Under the pieces are notes generated by a model, which was not told where the DNA came from, made no database searches, and was given only the letters and a program-made list of their open reading frames with translations. This document shows, in pieces, positions 48,143-57,684 of a stretch of 64,000 bases of DNA; position 1 is the first letter of the stretch; each line of letters opens with the position of its first letter. The position numbers and the translations under genes were made by a program. Origin of the DNA: an uncultured Paracoccaceae bacterium (GTDB lineage: Bacteria; Pseudomonadota; Alphaproteobacteria; Rhodobacterales; Rhodobacteraceae); NCBI GenBank assembly GCA_947489445.1, contig CANLDN010000015.1:1-64000 (forward strand). Direction: 5' to 3'.

Positions 48143-48818
48143 TCTTGCTGCTTTAGTACTCGCCAGCACCCCTGCTCTTGCGCAGAGCATGGTGCTTATA
48201 ATGAACGGCGACGGCTCGCTCAGTGAGTCTACGGCGCAAGACAACTTTGCACGAAACTACAATGATGGTGTGGGCCAAGGGTCGGCGTCCGAAGGACTGC
48301 AACTTTTTGGTCAAGGCACTGCTGTTGAGAGTGAGACAACAAATAGCGACTTTCGCGTTGCTTCTGTTGCACCAAGGGCCGCTGTGCCGCGCCCTGAAAT
48401 TCTTCAAGCAATTGACGCGACCGCAATGCGTTACGCAAGCCACCCTGCCCTTCGTCGGGCCGGACTTTCGGTCACGGAATGGCGTCTGTTGTTCCGCGCG
48501 AACATCGAAATTGAAAGCGCCTACAACGTGGGCGCTCGAAGTGAGGTTGGGGCAATCGGTCTCGGCCAGCTCATGGCCGAAACCGCGCGTGATCTAAACG
48601 TCGATCCCCACAATTGGCAACAAAATCTCGACGGGTCGGCCCGGTATCTACTCATGATGCTGGTCCAATTCGGGGATGCGCGATTGGCATTGGCTGCATA
48701 CAACGCTGGCCCCGATGCTGTGACGCGCAACAACGGTATCCCGCCTTATCGGGAAACCCAAAATCACGTCAGCAGAGTGCTGGCCGTGTTCAACCGGCTA
48801 GAAGGAGAAAACTCATGA
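48081..48818 (+). CDS. virB1: VirB1-like lytic transglycosylase
   Basis: About 245 residues with a signal peptide (LSKVATASLAALVLASTPAL, cleaved after AQ). The start is uncertain: no ATG or GTG precedes the signal, and TTG 48081 (then KAVARCTLCQTR) is the best choice, overlapping the previous gene by 62 bases. The SLT domain has the catalytic Glu in NIEIESAYNVG, GAIGLGQLMAETARDLNVD and ALAAYNAGPDAV. It cuts peptidoglycan so the secretion channel can cross the wall. Confidence 0.88.
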   Translation: MKAVARCTLCQTRLSKVATASLAALVLASTPALAQSMVLIMNGDGSLSESTAQDNFARNYNDGVGQGSASEGLQLFGQGTAVESETTNSDFRVASVAPRAAVPRPEILQAIDATAMRYASHPALRRAGLSVTEWRLLFRANIEIESAYNVGARSEVGAIGLGQLMAETARDLNVDPHNWQQNLDGSARYLLMMLVQFGDARLALAAYNAGPDAVTRNNGIPPYRETQNHVSRVLAVFNRLEGENS

Positions 48819-49105
48819 AGCCAAATACGACCAACGTGGTGACACTGCTCGGTGTATTCCTGATGCTGGCACAACCGGCATTAGCGCAATCCATCGACTT
48901 GTCACCTGTCCAAAGCGTTCTTCAAGGCATCGTCGATGCGATTACCGGCCCGCTCGGTATCGTGATCGGCACACTGGCTCTGATCGGTGTGTTCTTGTCG
49001 TGGCTCTTTGGCATCCTCGATTTCCGTCAAGCTCTCTGGGTGATCATCGGGATCGCAGGCATCGCAGCCGCACCAACAATCGTCGCTGCAATCTGGACCA
49101 CATAA
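48815..49105 (+). CDS. virB2: VirB2-like pilin
   Basis: A 96-residue pilin precursor: a signal peptide (LLGVFLMLAQPALA, then QSIDL) and two long hydrophobic helices (LGIVIGTLALIGVFLSWLFG and ALWVIIGIAGIAAAPTIVAA) separated by a short charged loop. This is the conserved VirB2/TrbC layout. It is the main subunit of the conjugative pilus. GGAG precedes the ATG, which overlaps the virB1 stop. Confidence 0.88.
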   Translation: MKPNTTNVVTLLGVFLMLAQPALAQSIDLSPVQSVLQGIVDAITGPLGIVIGTLALIGVFLSWLFGILDFRQALWVIIGIAGIAAAPTIVAAIWTT

Positions 49106-49117
49106 GGAACACTAAGA

Positions 49118-49396
49118 ATGGCTGAACAAGTGCCACTTTTCAAAGGACTGCTCAGACAGCCGAAACTACTCGGCTTGCCCGTCATGTACGCGATGGTGTG
49201 GTTGTTTGGCGGCGTTCTGGTGTTCCTGTGGACACAACATTGGGTGGTAGCGGTTCTTGCCGCTGCCGCCTACCCCGCGCTGCGCAAAGCGGCTGATTGG
49301 GACCCCAACTTCTTGGACGTGGTTGTCACGACTTTGCAAGAGACACCGCCAACGGCCAACCGCAAAATTCACGGCGGAGATAGCTATGCACCTTGA
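49118..49396 (+). CDS. virB3: VirB3-like inner-membrane protein
   Basis: A 92-residue protein with one or two N-terminal membrane helices (LGLPVMYAMVWLFGGVLVFL) and a short cytosolic tail (KAADWDPNFLDVVVTTLQET). Its size and position between virB2 and virB4 are diagnostic. It anchors the assembly near VirB4. It overlaps virB4 by eleven bases. Confidence 0.85.
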   Translation: MAEQVPLFKGLLRQPKLLGLPVMYAMVWLFGGVLVFLWTQHWVVAVLAAAAYPALRKAADWDPNFLDVVVTTLQETPPTANRKIHGGDSYAP

Positions 49397-51749
49397 AGAC
49401 GGTATAGACCCCGCATCACTCCTGCCGACATGGTTCATGAAGGAAAAAAAGCTGGCACAACAAATGCCCTATATCGGGCTTGTTGATGATCAGACCGTGC
49501 GAACGCGCGGTAACGAGCTTTTCCAATGTTTGAGATTGGACGGGATCAACAGCTTCACCAAAGATGACGATGAACTGGACAAAATCAGAGACTTGTTCGC
49601 TGCTATCGTCTCTCAAAGCGGACACCAGTTTGCATACTATGTCCATAAGGTTTCGAAGCCGATTGATACGACAATGAAGCCTGTAGATGAAGACACATTC
49701 GCTGGAATGGTTGATGAAAGCTGGAGACGGCACCTGAAAAGTGCGGACTTACGGGATAAGACGCTGACCATCACCATTATGCACCGCCCTGAAAGTGGTC
49801 GCCGTATCCCATTTTCGCCCAAGAAATCTATCGAGGCATTGCGCACGGAAACGACAAAACGGATGCGGGTGCTGCGCGAAGCGGTCTCATTTATCAAGTC
49901 AACATTCGCGGATATGAACCCTCGGTTGCTAGGCGCTGAAAACGGCGAGTTGTTTGGGTTTCTTGCGAGTATCAACACGGGTCAAGAGACACCGATCTTC
50001 CCATCCTCAAAATTGGGTATCCCTGCTGAGACCATTGCCAATACGCGTATCACATTTACCGCTGACACGTTCGAACTGTCTGAGGGAACCGTGGGTAAGA
50101 AAATCGGGACGACACTCTCAATAAAGGAATACCCTGAAAAAACGCCTTCTACGATGTTTGATGAACTGAACCTGCCGGTCGATATGGTGATCACGCACAG
50201 TTTCACACCCATCAACAACAACACGATGGAAGAACGCATCAAGCGCCAGCTTCACCTTATGGAGACAACAAATGATGCCGGACAATCGCAATATCAAGAT
50301 TTGAAGGTTGCTTTGGACGAACTGATCAGTCGGCGTTTGTCCTTCGGTCAACATCATATGTCCGTCACGGTTTTTGCTGATACCGTAAACAACCTCGATG
50401 ACGTATCGGCTGAAATTCGCAGCACTGCCCTTTCATATGGCGTTGAGATTATCAGCGAGAAATTCGCACACCGAACCCATTTCTTCGCCCAGCACCCTGG
50501 GAATACATCCAAGCGTAGCCGACCGGGCATCATAACGAGCAAAAACTTTGCCTCCCTCGCGGCATTCCACAGGACACCGCTCGGTAAGATAGGGAAAAAC
50601 GTCCCTTGGGGTGTCCCGATCACTATGCTCCCGACGCCAGAACGATCTGGGTTTTGGTTTAACTACCACGAAAAGGGCTCGCCTGACGCCGAACCTACTG
50701 GCGGTCATACGCTGATTTTTGGCCGTCAGGGTGCCGGTAAATCTGTGTTGTCTGCGTTTCTCGCAACGCAAGCACGTCGCGCCGGTGTCAGGGTATTCTT
50801 GTTTGATTACCGCATCGGTCTTGAAATGGCCGTCCGGGCCAATGGTGGACGCTATTCTTCGATTAAGGCGGGTGAACCCACTGGCCTGAACCCCTTATGG
50901 GCAGAGACAGATGTTGAAGGTCAAGCATGGATGAACGAATGGCTTATGTCTCTGTTTGAGCGCGAGGACCGGCAATACACGCCATTGCAACGAACTAAAA
51001 TCCAAGAGGTCATTCGGCAGAACGCCGAGGCTGCCGATCCGTCTCTTCGGAATTGGGATGATCTGGCCTCTCTGTTCGCTGCCACGGATGATGATGGTGA
51101 TTTACAGCAACGGGCGCGTGAATGGGCCGCTGACGGACGCTATGGCTGGATTTTCGGTCAAAACCTTGAAGACACCTTCTCTTTGGAGGGTGACTTCGTT
51201 GCGTTCGACTTGACTGGTGTTCTTGACGATTCCAGTGAGCGGGAACGCATGGCGGTACTATCATATCTGTTCCGGCGTGTTGAAAGAACTCTCAAAGACC
51301 TCAAGCCAACGTTGATCATTGTCGATGAAACATGGAAATCGCTCGACAATCATTACTTCCGAGAAAAGCTAGAGAGCTGGCTGTTTTCTGTTCGACGTCA
51401 AAATGCGGTCGTTGTCATGATGACCCAATTCCCAAGTCAGTTGGAAAAAACAGGCATGGCCGACACGCTTTTGCAAGCGGTGTCCACTCAAATTCTTCTG
51501 CCAAATACTAAAGCGAAGGCGAGCGACTACGAGCTAATGAGCCTCGAAGACAAAGAACTCGACGTGATGCTCACAACTCCAAGCGCGTCGCGCCTGGGGC
51601 TTGTGAGAGACGATCAAGGATCAGTTGTTGTGAACGCTGATTTGAGCGCCCTTGGGCCGCTGCTAACCATCCTCGGTGGGATGAAAAAAGGAGAACAGTT
51701 GGCGGGTGCCGATTACCGCCAACGTCCAGACTTTTGGAGAGTCAAATGA
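49386..51749 (+). CDS. virB4: VirB4 secretion ATPase
   Basis: A 787-residue ATPase from ATG 49386. The frame is open further upstream, but that part lies in virB3. Walker A is IFGRQGAGKSVLSAFLATQA, Walker B LKPTLIIVDETWKSLD, and VMMTQFPSQLEKTGMADTLL is a further conserved block. The N-terminal half carries the VirB3/VirB8-contacting region. It powers pilus assembly and substrate transfer at the inner membrane. It is the largest gene of the operon. Confidence 0.95.
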   Translation: MHLEDGIDPASLLPTWFMKEKKLAQQMPYIGLVDDQTVRTRGNELFQCLRLDGINSFTKDDDELDKIRDLFAAIVSQSGHQFAYYVHKVSKPIDTTMKPVDEDTFAGMVDESWRRHLKSADLRDKTLTITIMHRPESGRRIPFSPKKSIEALRTETTKRMRVLREAVSFIKSTFADMNPRLLGAENGELFGFLASINTGQETPIFPSSKLGIPAETIANTRITFTADTFELSEGTVGKKIGTTLSIKEYPEKTPSTMFDELNLPVDMVITHSFTPINNNTMEERIKRQLHLMETTNDAGQSQYQDLKVALDELISRRLSFGQHHMSVTVFADTVNNLDDVSAEIRSTALSYGVEIISEKFAHRTHFFAQHPGNTSKRSRPGIITSKNFASLAAFHRTPLGKIGKNVPWGVPITMLPTPERSGFWFNYHEKGSPDAEPTGGHTLIFGRQGAGKSVLSAFLATQARRAGVRVFLFDYRIGLEMAVRANGGRYSSIKAGEPTGLNPLWAETDVEGQAWMNEWLMSLFEREDRQYTPLQRTKIQEVIRQNAEAADPSLRNWDDLASLFAATDDDGDLQQRAREWAADGRYGWIFGQNLEDTFSLEGDFVAFDLTGVLDDSSERERMAVLSYLFRRVERTLKDLKPTLIIVDETWKSLDNHYFREKLESWLFSVRRQNAVVVMMTQFPSQLEKTGMADTLLQAVSTQILLPNTKAKASDYELMSLEDKELDVMLTTPSASRLGLVRDDQGSVVVNADLSALGPLLTILGGMKKGEQLAGADYRQRPDFWRVK

Positions 51750-51973
51750 CAAGAACTGTATTATTTCTTCTGGGCCTCGTATCGCTTTCTGCCTGTGGTG
51801 AATATCAAGGTCTGACGGCAAACTGCTTCAACAATGGTGGTAGCTCGGCTGCCGTTACCCGTTCGACCAATTCCCTGAGTTTCTTGCCGCAGTCTGGCGG
51901 TCGCGTTTCCACAAGCACCGCTCCGGTGGATGAATGCAACTTCACCCCCCTTGGCGGGCCGGGGGGTCAGTGA
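51746..51973 (+). CDS. T4SS lipoprotein (VirB7-like position)
   Basis: A 75-residue lipoprotein with the lipobox LSACG (lipidated Cys near residue 15, signal MTRTVLFLLGLVSLSAC). The mature part is Ser/Gly/Asn-rich with two further Cys residues. Small lipoproteins stabilise the outer-membrane VirB9-VirB10 ring in VirB systems, which makes it the best VirB7 candidate in the operon, though it lies before the VirB5-like genes. It overlaps both neighbours by four and one bases. Confidence 0.78.
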   Translation: MTRTVLFLLGLVSLSACGEYQGLTANCFNNGGSSAAVTRSTNSLSFLPQSGGRVSTSTAPVDECNFTPLGGPGGQ

Positions 51974-53118
51974 TGCGTGCTACCCTTTCATGTACGGCTC
52001 TTTGCGTGATCTGGGCAACATCTACGCTCGGCCAAGGTGTACCAACGGTTGATGGGGGTCTGATCATTCGGAATGAGGCCGCAAACCTGCGACGCGAAGC
52101 TGATCTTGCAACGCAAGCTGAACGGCTCTCAACTGCTGAGGCTATTGCAGAAATTGAAGCTGAACAGCTTGAAGTGCTGCAAAACATCTTGGACGCCCAA
52201 ACCAGCTTTGGCGGTCAGAATGTGCCTGCAATGGTGCAAGGTCTTGAAGACGGCGCGTTGCCTGAACAATCGGCGGATGCGCTCTATGCACCGACTGACA
52301 TCAACCCTGCCGGTGATCAAATGTTCGGGGATGCAAACCTGAATATTGAACAACTGATCATCCGTGTAGCCCAAGAAACGCATGGGTTGAATGGTGTCAG
52401 TCAGGCAGGACTATCGGTCGTGCAATGGCGGTGTCTATTGCAAGCCCTAATTTGGCAGGAAAGCCGGTTCACGATTGGCGCACGGTCGCCTGTCGGCGCG
52501 TTTGGTTTGACCCAAATCATGCCTCCCACGGCTGGCGATTTGGGCATCTATCCGGCTTACTATGACAGCCCGTATTTGCAGGTCGAAGGCGGCGCACGGT
52601 ATCTCGCGCAGATGCTTCGTATGTTTGATGGAAACATCATCCATGCCCTTGCGGCGTATAATGCTGGACCGGGCAACGTCCAAAACTACGGCGGTGTTCC
52701 ACCCTTCAAAGAAACCCAGCATTACGTGCAGGTGATCCCGCAAAAATACAACGAATATCTGGCGCGCGTCGGCGGAATCGACGCCTTGGGAACCATCGAC
52801 CCAGCGTTGCTTGCCAACTCAAACCTTTCAATCTCGGGCAGTGGCGCAAGTTTCTACGCGAATAGCTCGATGCAGAACGTCGAAGCTGCTGCGCTTCGTG
52901 TCCGCAATATCGTGGAACGGATCGGGCAAACCACCGACATACAAGAAGCGATGGCTCTAAACACCTACGCGCGGGCCGAACTGGTTAGGCTGGTGTCGGT
53001 TCTCACCCGACTGAAAGCTGCCCGCACACGTCCCCTGAGCGACGCCGAACTGGCAATGGCTGCGGCCCAACTCAGAGAGCAACAATTTATGGACTTCACA
53101 TTGGAGGAACTCGACTAA
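51973..53118 (+). CDS. Lytic transglycosylase flanked by VirB5-like ends
   Basis: A 381-residue exported protein: signal (LSCTALCVIWATSTLGQ), an N-terminal coiled coil, an SLT domain at about 150-270 (ALIWQESRFTIGARSPVGAF, LAAYNAGPGNVQNYGGVPPF) and a helical C-terminal part. Its mature start QGVPTVD and its end LREQQFMDFTLEEL match the VirB5-like protein of the next gene (QGVPTVD and EEQQFMDFTLPTL). It therefore looks like a VirB5-like protein with an inserted muramidase. It may sit at the pilus tip or in the periplasm and cut cell wall. Confidence 0.85.
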   Translation: MRATLSCTALCVIWATSTLGQGVPTVDGGLIIRNEAANLRREADLATQAERLSTAEAIAEIEAEQLEVLQNILDAQTSFGGQNVPAMVQGLEDGALPEQSADALYAPTDINPAGDQMFGDANLNIEQLIIRVAQETHGLNGVSQAGLSVVQWRCLLQALIWQESRFTIGARSPVGAFGLTQIMPPTAGDLGIYPAYYDSPYLQVEGGARYLAQMLRMFDGNIIHALAAYNAGPGNVQNYGGVPPFKETQHYVQVIPQKYNEYLARVGGIDALGTIDPALLANSNLSISGSGASFYANSSMQNVEAAALRVRNIVERIGQTTDIQEAMALNTYARAELVRLVSVLTRLKAARTRPLSDAELAMAAAQLREQQFMDFTLEELD

Positions 53119-53960
53119 TGGAAAAATCTACCCAACCCCGTGCATTTCTGCGTCTGACCATCACTGCAAGCATGATAGGTGCCGCCGCATTCGTTGCAGC
53201 GCCCAGCCTTTTGGTGGGCGGCGCTGCTTATGCCCAGGGCGTCCCAACAGTTGATACGCAGAACATCGCGCAAGAAATTCAACAGCTTCGCCAGATGATT
53301 GAAGATGAAGTCTTGCAGAACGAACAGTTGCAGCAAGCCTTGAACCAGTTGCGGACGTTGGAAGATCAATACGCGCAGCTTCAAGAGACTTACGCAGCCC
53401 TGACCGGCTTGATGGACATACCAGAAATCATCACGACGCAGTTTGAAGACGAACTCAACGGCCTGCTGGATCAGGAATTTGGTGATATTATGGGCACCAT
53501 CGACGCGATCCAAAATGGTGACTGGTCTCAACTTGCGGGCAGTGGATCAGGCGAAATCCAAACCCAAATGACGCGCGTGCTGGCTGACGCCGGTTTTGAC
53601 GAAGACACATTGTCTGAAATGGCAAACAGCGGTGTGGGTGGAGCTGAACGTGCAGCACAACAGGCCACGACTGGCGCTGTTATGTCTGCGGCGGCTCAGA
53701 ATAGCTATGAGGACGCAGGACAGTCACTTGAGCGGGTAGATCGTCTCGTCGGCATGATCGGCGACATGGAAGAACTCAAGGACAGCGTTGACCTCAACAC
53801 ACGGGTAACGGCTGAACTTGCAATCGCTTTGGTTGCTCAATGGCAGTTGGAAGCGGTGCAAACAGTTGGCGATGGCACAACCGGCGTTCTGGATGCCGCG
53901 ACCTTGGCCGAAGAACAGCAATTCATGGACTTCACCCTGCCGACTTTGAACGCAGACTAA
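53118..53960 (+). CDS. virB5: VirB5/TrbJ-like protein
   Basis: A 280-residue exported protein with a signal (MIGAAAFVAAPSLLVGGAAY, then AQGVPTVD), a long coiled coil (EIQQLRQMIEDEVLQNEQLQ) and a helical C-terminus (EEQQFMDFTLPTL). This is the VirB5/TrbJ layout, a minor pilus component at the tip. The start overlaps the upstream stop (TAATG). It shares its two ends with the preceding transglycosylase. Confidence 0.82.
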   Translation: MEKSTQPRAFLRLTITASMIGAAAFVAAPSLLVGGAAYAQGVPTVDTQNIAQEIQQLRQMIEDEVLQNEQLQQALNQLRTLEDQYAQLQETYAALTGLMDIPEIITTQFEDELNGLLDQEFGDIMGTIDAIQNGDWSQLAGSGSGEIQTQMTRVLADAGFDEDTLSEMANSGVGGAERAAQQATTGAVMSAAAQNSYEDAGQSLERVDRLVGMIGDMEELKDSVDLNTRVTAELAIALVAQWQLEAVQTVGDGTTGVLDAATLAEEQQFMDFTLPTLNAD

Positions 53961-53973
53961 GGGAAACAAGACA

Positions 53974-54627
53974 TTGGCTACTGAACAGGAACACATCGAA
54001 GAAGAACTGATCTACGGCGCTCGGCGTCGAGAACAGTTGTGGCAAAAGCTCGGTCTGGGCGGCATGGCGTTTGGAATTATTGGGTGCTTGTCGGCGGCGG
54101 CTGTTGCTGTTCTCGATGTGGACCCCGAGCCAGTTGTCGTCCCGTTCAATCCAGAAACCGGCATGGCATTACCCAATGCCCAAGTTGAAACACAGCGCGT
54201 AACGGAAAATCAGGCAATCATCGAAAGCGTTGCCTTCCGTTACGTGACAGACCGGGAAACCTATAACCAACTCGACAATGACGTGCGTGTGCGCAGCATT
54301 CTCGAAAGGTCCGATGGTGCTGCGCTGGCGTCGATGCGGTCTCTTTGGGATAGTGCAAACCCAAATTATCCGCCCGAAGTCTACGGTGATAATGCTCGCC
54401 TCGATGTAGAGGTCTTGAGCATCAACCGAATTGGTGTGGACCGCGCTCAAGTGCGGTTGCGCAAGCGCCTGACTTCAAATCAAGGCGTCCAAGCGGGTCT
54501 TTTTACCGCGACCATGCTCTTTGAATTTCGGCCAGAAGAACGTCGATCGATTGATGACGTTTGGAACAACCCATTTGGGTTCACGGTCATAGAATACTCT
54601 ATCCGCTCAGACAGATTGGAGAATTAG
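53974..54627 (+). CDS. virB8: VirB8-like inner-membrane protein
   Basis: A 217-residue protein: a cytosolic N-terminus (IEEELIYGARRREQLWQKLG), one membrane helix (GMAFGIIGCLSAAAVAVLDV) and a periplasmic NTF2-like VirB8 domain (VTDRETYNQLDNDVRVRSIL, FTATMLFEFRPEERRSIDDV). The start is a TTG with AAGGGA eleven bases before. VirB8 organises the channel in the inner membrane and periplasm. Confidence 0.9.
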   Translation: MATEQEHIEEELIYGARRREQLWQKLGLGGMAFGIIGCLSAAAVAVLDVDPEPVVVPFNPETGMALPNAQVETQRVTENQAIIESVAFRYVTDRETYNQLDNDVRVRSILERSDGAALASMRSLWDSANPNYPPEVYGDNARLDVEVLSINRIGVDRAQVRLRKRLTSNQGVQAGLFTATMLFEFRPEERRSIDDVWNNPFGFTVIEYSIRSDRLEN

Positions 54628-54628
54628 G

Positions 54629-55327
54629 ATGAACGTATTAAAACCAACCATTCTGTCGCTGGTGCTGGCTCTTGTAGCCGGTCCAGCACTTGCGGAATAC
54701 ACGCCACGTTCCGGCCCCAACGATAGCCGCGTTCGTCTCGCCACGTATCAGGAAGGTCAAGTATACCGTCTCAGTGTAAGCCTGACCCACGTTACCACTG
54801 TCGAATTTGGACAAGGTGAAACAATCCGTTCGATCATTGCAGGCGATACCGAAGGGTTCCAGCTTGACGGCGTTCCCGGAGGGCGGGCTTTTGCTGTCAA
54901 GCCAAATGCACGTGGCGTTCATACGAACATCACGGTCTATACGAACCGGCGCAGCTACTATTTCAACGTCACTGAGGCATCGTCGCCAACCTACTACGTT
55001 GTTCAATTTCGGTATCCTCAAGACAATGTGAGGCCCGTCAACGCGGTCGCGCAGCAAGCGCCGAATTACAATTATGCAGCCAGCAGCGCGACGGCTTTCA
55101 CCCCGACTTCGGTTTGGGATGATGGGACGTTCACTTACTTCCGGTTCGCGCGAAATGCTCCGATCCCCGCTATCTTCCGTGCCACAAATGGCCGGGAACG
55201 GACGGTCAATTCACAGCAAATCGAAAATGGCGTCCTGCGCGTGTCAGGTGTCAGCGGGCAATGGGTGCTGCGTCTTGGCGATGAAGTTGTCTGCATTCAA
55301 GTCACCAATGGAGGGACAGGATCATGA
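54629..55327 (+). CDS. virB9: VirB9-like outer-ring protein
   Basis: A 232-residue exported protein with a signal (ILSLVLALVAGPALA, then EYTPRSG), the VirB9 N-terminal fold (DSRVRLATYQEGQVYRLSVS, NITVYTNRRSYYFNVTE) and the C-terminal domain (SVWDDGTFTYFRFARNAPIP, with VNSQQIENGVLRVSGVSGQW). It forms the outer core ring with VirB10 and a VirB7-like lipoprotein. It is one base after virB8. Confidence 0.93.
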   Translation: MNVLKPTILSLVLALVAGPALAEYTPRSGPNDSRVRLATYQEGQVYRLSVSLTHVTTVEFGQGETIRSIIAGDTEGFQLDGVPGGRAFAVKPNARGVHTNITVYTNRRSYYFNVTEASSPTYYVVQFRYPQDNVRPVNAVAQQAPNYNYAASSATAFTPTSVWDDGTFTYFRFARNAPIPAIFRATNGRERTVNSQQIENGVLRVSGVSGQWVLRLGDEVVCIQVTNGGTGS

Positions 55328-56694
55328 GCGAAGAAGATGACCTCAAAGCACGGCTTGCTGCATTGGAAAAGTCAGGTGGCGGCGCTGGTGGCAAGAAAAA
55401 GCCCTCCCCCATTGTCGCAATCGCTGGCATTGGTGGCATTGCAGCCCTTGGTGGGCTTGCATACGTTGCCTTGCAGCCCGAAACAGAAGCGCCAATGCCC
55501 GTCGCGCAGCCAGAGGAATTTCAGTCCCAGGGCGACGGCTTTGGAGAGATTGCGCCATTTGTCCCCCCTGCCGGACCAGAGCCAGAGGTTCAAGTTGTGG
55601 AAACACAGGCCGAACCGAACGCGGAACTTCTCGCTCAACTTGCGGCCTTGCAGGCGCAAATCGAAGAACTTCAAAATGCGCCAGAACCCGTGGTCGAAGA
55701 AGATACTGCGGCGGCGGATGCGATCAACGCACTGACCGAACAAATCGCGGCTTTGCAAACAGCTTCCGAGGCCGCGCAGCAGCAGTTTCAAGATGAACTG
55801 GAAACCCGCGACCGTGATCTTGAACGGCTGCGCATGGACCTTGAATTGGCGCAACTACAAACGCCATCCCCAGCACCGCTTGGACCATCGCAGGATGAAT
55901 TGCTTGAGGCGGAGCGGCAACGTGTCGCCCGTGAGGAAGAGGCTCGTCGCTTGGCCGAACTTGAACAACGCCGTGCGGCAGAACTCGCTTTCCAAGAGGC
56001 TCGCGTTCTTTCTCCGACAATCGCGTTCGGTGGTGGTGCTGGCGCTGACGAAGGTGAATTGAGCGGTCGCACGTTGGGCGCTGTTCAAGACTTCGTAGCG
56101 AACGGTGCGTTGCCTACACAGGTCACTCAAGCGGAAGTCATTGCAAATCCGGCCAACACGGTCGTTCAAGGCACCATGATCCAAGCGGTCACAGAAACGG
56201 CCTTGGATAGCTCCCTACCCGGCCCGATCCGCGCCATTATTTCAGAGGACGTGCATTCCTTTGATGGGTCTCGCGTCTTGATCCCCCGTGGATCGCGGCT
56301 CATTGGCCGTTACCAGTCTGGCGTGGAGATTGCACAGCAACGTGTGACGGTCGCTTGGGATCGTATCATCCTCCCCAATAACCAAACCGTTGTGATCAGT
56401 TCTTTCGGCGGTGACGAACTCGGCCGTTCCGGCGTCACTGGTGTTGTAGATACGCGCTTTAACGAACGGTTTGGCTCTGCTGCTTTGATTTCCTTGATCA
56501 CTGCTCTGCCTGGTGCAGCCGCAGCACAGGTAGAAAACGAAACGTCCGCAGAAGTCCTAGAAGATGTTGGCGATGATCTTGCAGATAGCACTGACTCCGT
56601 TCTGAGCGATTATCTTGCGATTGGGCCTGTGATCTATGTCGATCAAGGGTCTCGCATCACGGTCATGGTGGACCGCGACGTGGAGATTTTCTAA
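55324..56694 (+). CDS. virB10: VirB10-like channel protein
   Basis: A 456-residue protein: a cytosolic N-terminus, a membrane helix (IVAIAGIGGIAALGGLAYVA), a Pro/Glu-rich periplasmic region with a coiled coil (ELLAQLAALQAQIEELQN, then AAQQQFQDELETRDRDLERL) and a C-terminal TrbI-type domain (SFDGSRVLIPRGSRLIGRYQ, DRIILPNNQTVVISSFGGDE). It spans both membranes and transmits the energy signal. It overlaps virB9 by four bases. Confidence 0.95.
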   Translation: MSEEDDLKARLAALEKSGGGAGGKKKPSPIVAIAGIGGIAALGGLAYVALQPETEAPMPVAQPEEFQSQGDGFGEIAPFVPPAGPEPEVQVVETQAEPNAELLAQLAALQAQIEELQNAPEPVVEEDTAAADAINALTEQIAALQTASEAAQQQFQDELETRDRDLERLRMDLELAQLQTPSPAPLGPSQDELLEAERQRVAREEEARRLAELEQRRAAELAFQEARVLSPTIAFGGGAGADEGELSGRTLGAVQDFVANGALPTQVTQAEVIANPANTVVQGTMIQAVTETALDSSLPGPIRAIISEDVHSFDGSRVLIPRGSRLIGRYQSGVEIAQQRVTVAWDRIILPNNQTVVISSFGGDELGRSGVTGVVDTRFNERFGSAALISLITALPGAAAAQVENETSAEVLEDVGDDLADSTDSVLSDYLAIGPVIYVDQGSRITVMVDRDVEIF

Positions 56695-57684
56695 GTGGCT
56701 GGTAACTACTTCCAAGTCACGCTGGACAAGCTGCCAGAAGCAAAAAGGGCCGATGCTATCGAAATCTGCATCAACCCTGACGGTTCGATCTGGGGAGAAT
56801 TTCAGGGCGACCACTTCATGAGCCGCCTTGATACCGTCTGGGACACTCGGCAAATCGGTGATCTTGCAACACAGATTGCGGCGGCTGCAGAAACGAAAAT
56901 CAGCCGTGACAAGCCTATTGTATCTTGTAGCGTTGACTACCACGGACGGGCTGTGCGTGCGCAGGTAATCCAAGATCCAGTAGTGCGGGGGGGATACTCC
57001 ATCGCACTACGGTTTTTCTCAACCATGTCGCTCGATGACATTAAGCTGAAATTTCTGTTTGGTGAGGAAATCAGTCTGGAGAATAATCGCAAGGCACGGA
57101 ATCTTGAACTGCGTAAGACTGTCCTCGCTGGCGACATTGATGCTGCAATCAAGTTTTGCGTCGATAAACGGCTGAATGTGATCGTTTCGGGCGGTACATC
57201 GACGGGTAAAACCGTCGCCTGCCGAAAGATCATCAACTACATTGACGAGGCCGAACGCCTGATCACGATTGAAGAAGCCGCCGAACTGGTGCCTACGCAG
57301 CCGAACACGGTGACGCTAATTTCAAACAGGGACGTGCCGGTTCAAATGGCCGATGTGCTTTTAACCTCTACACTACGGATGCGCCCAGATCGGATCATTC
57401 TCGGCGAGGTGCGCGGAAAAGAAGCTCTCACCTTCCTTGAAGCCATCAACACCGGACATGGTGGCTCTATGACAACGCTCCACGCTGAAACGCCTCAATT
57501 GGCGGTTCAGCGCCTTGCAATCGCGGCCTTAAAAACAGATGTGCCAATGACTTACCAAGATATGATAAGATACATCGAAAGCTCGATTGATGTTATTATT
57601 CAAGCTGGTCGCCATGAAGGTGATCGGGGCATTACTCAGTTCTATCTACCGGGCGAAACAGATCAGGAAGGAGACGGAAAATGA
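56695..57684 (+). CDS. virB11: VirB11 traffic ATPase
   Basis: A 329-residue hexameric ATPase with Walker A GGTSTGKTVACRKIINYIDE, Asp box ERLITIEEAAEL, Walker B RMRPDRIILGEVRGKEALTF and a His box with GHGGSMTTLHAETPQLA. It starts at GTG directly after the virB10 stop. VirB11 switches the machine between pilus building and DNA transfer. Confidence 0.96.
   Translation: MAGNYFQVTLDKLPEAKRADAIEICINPDGSIWGEFQGDHFMSRLDTVWDTRQIGDLATQIAAAAETKISRDKPIVSCSVDYHGRAVRAQVIQDPVVRGGYSIALRFFSTMSLDDIKLKFLFGEEISLENNRKARNLELRKTVLAGDIDAAIKFCVDKRLNVIVSGGTSTGKTVACRKIINYIDEAERLITIEEAAELVPTQPNTVTLISNRDVPVQMADVLLTSTLRMRPDRIILGEVRGKEALTFLEAINTGHGGSMTTLHAETPQLAVQRLAIAALKTDVPMTYQDMIRYIESSIDVIIQAGRHEGDRGITQFYLPGETDQEGDGK

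Noticed and set aside
52447..53531. Leftward frames opposite the virB5 genes
   Set aside because: They are shadows of the strongly supported virB operon reading frames.
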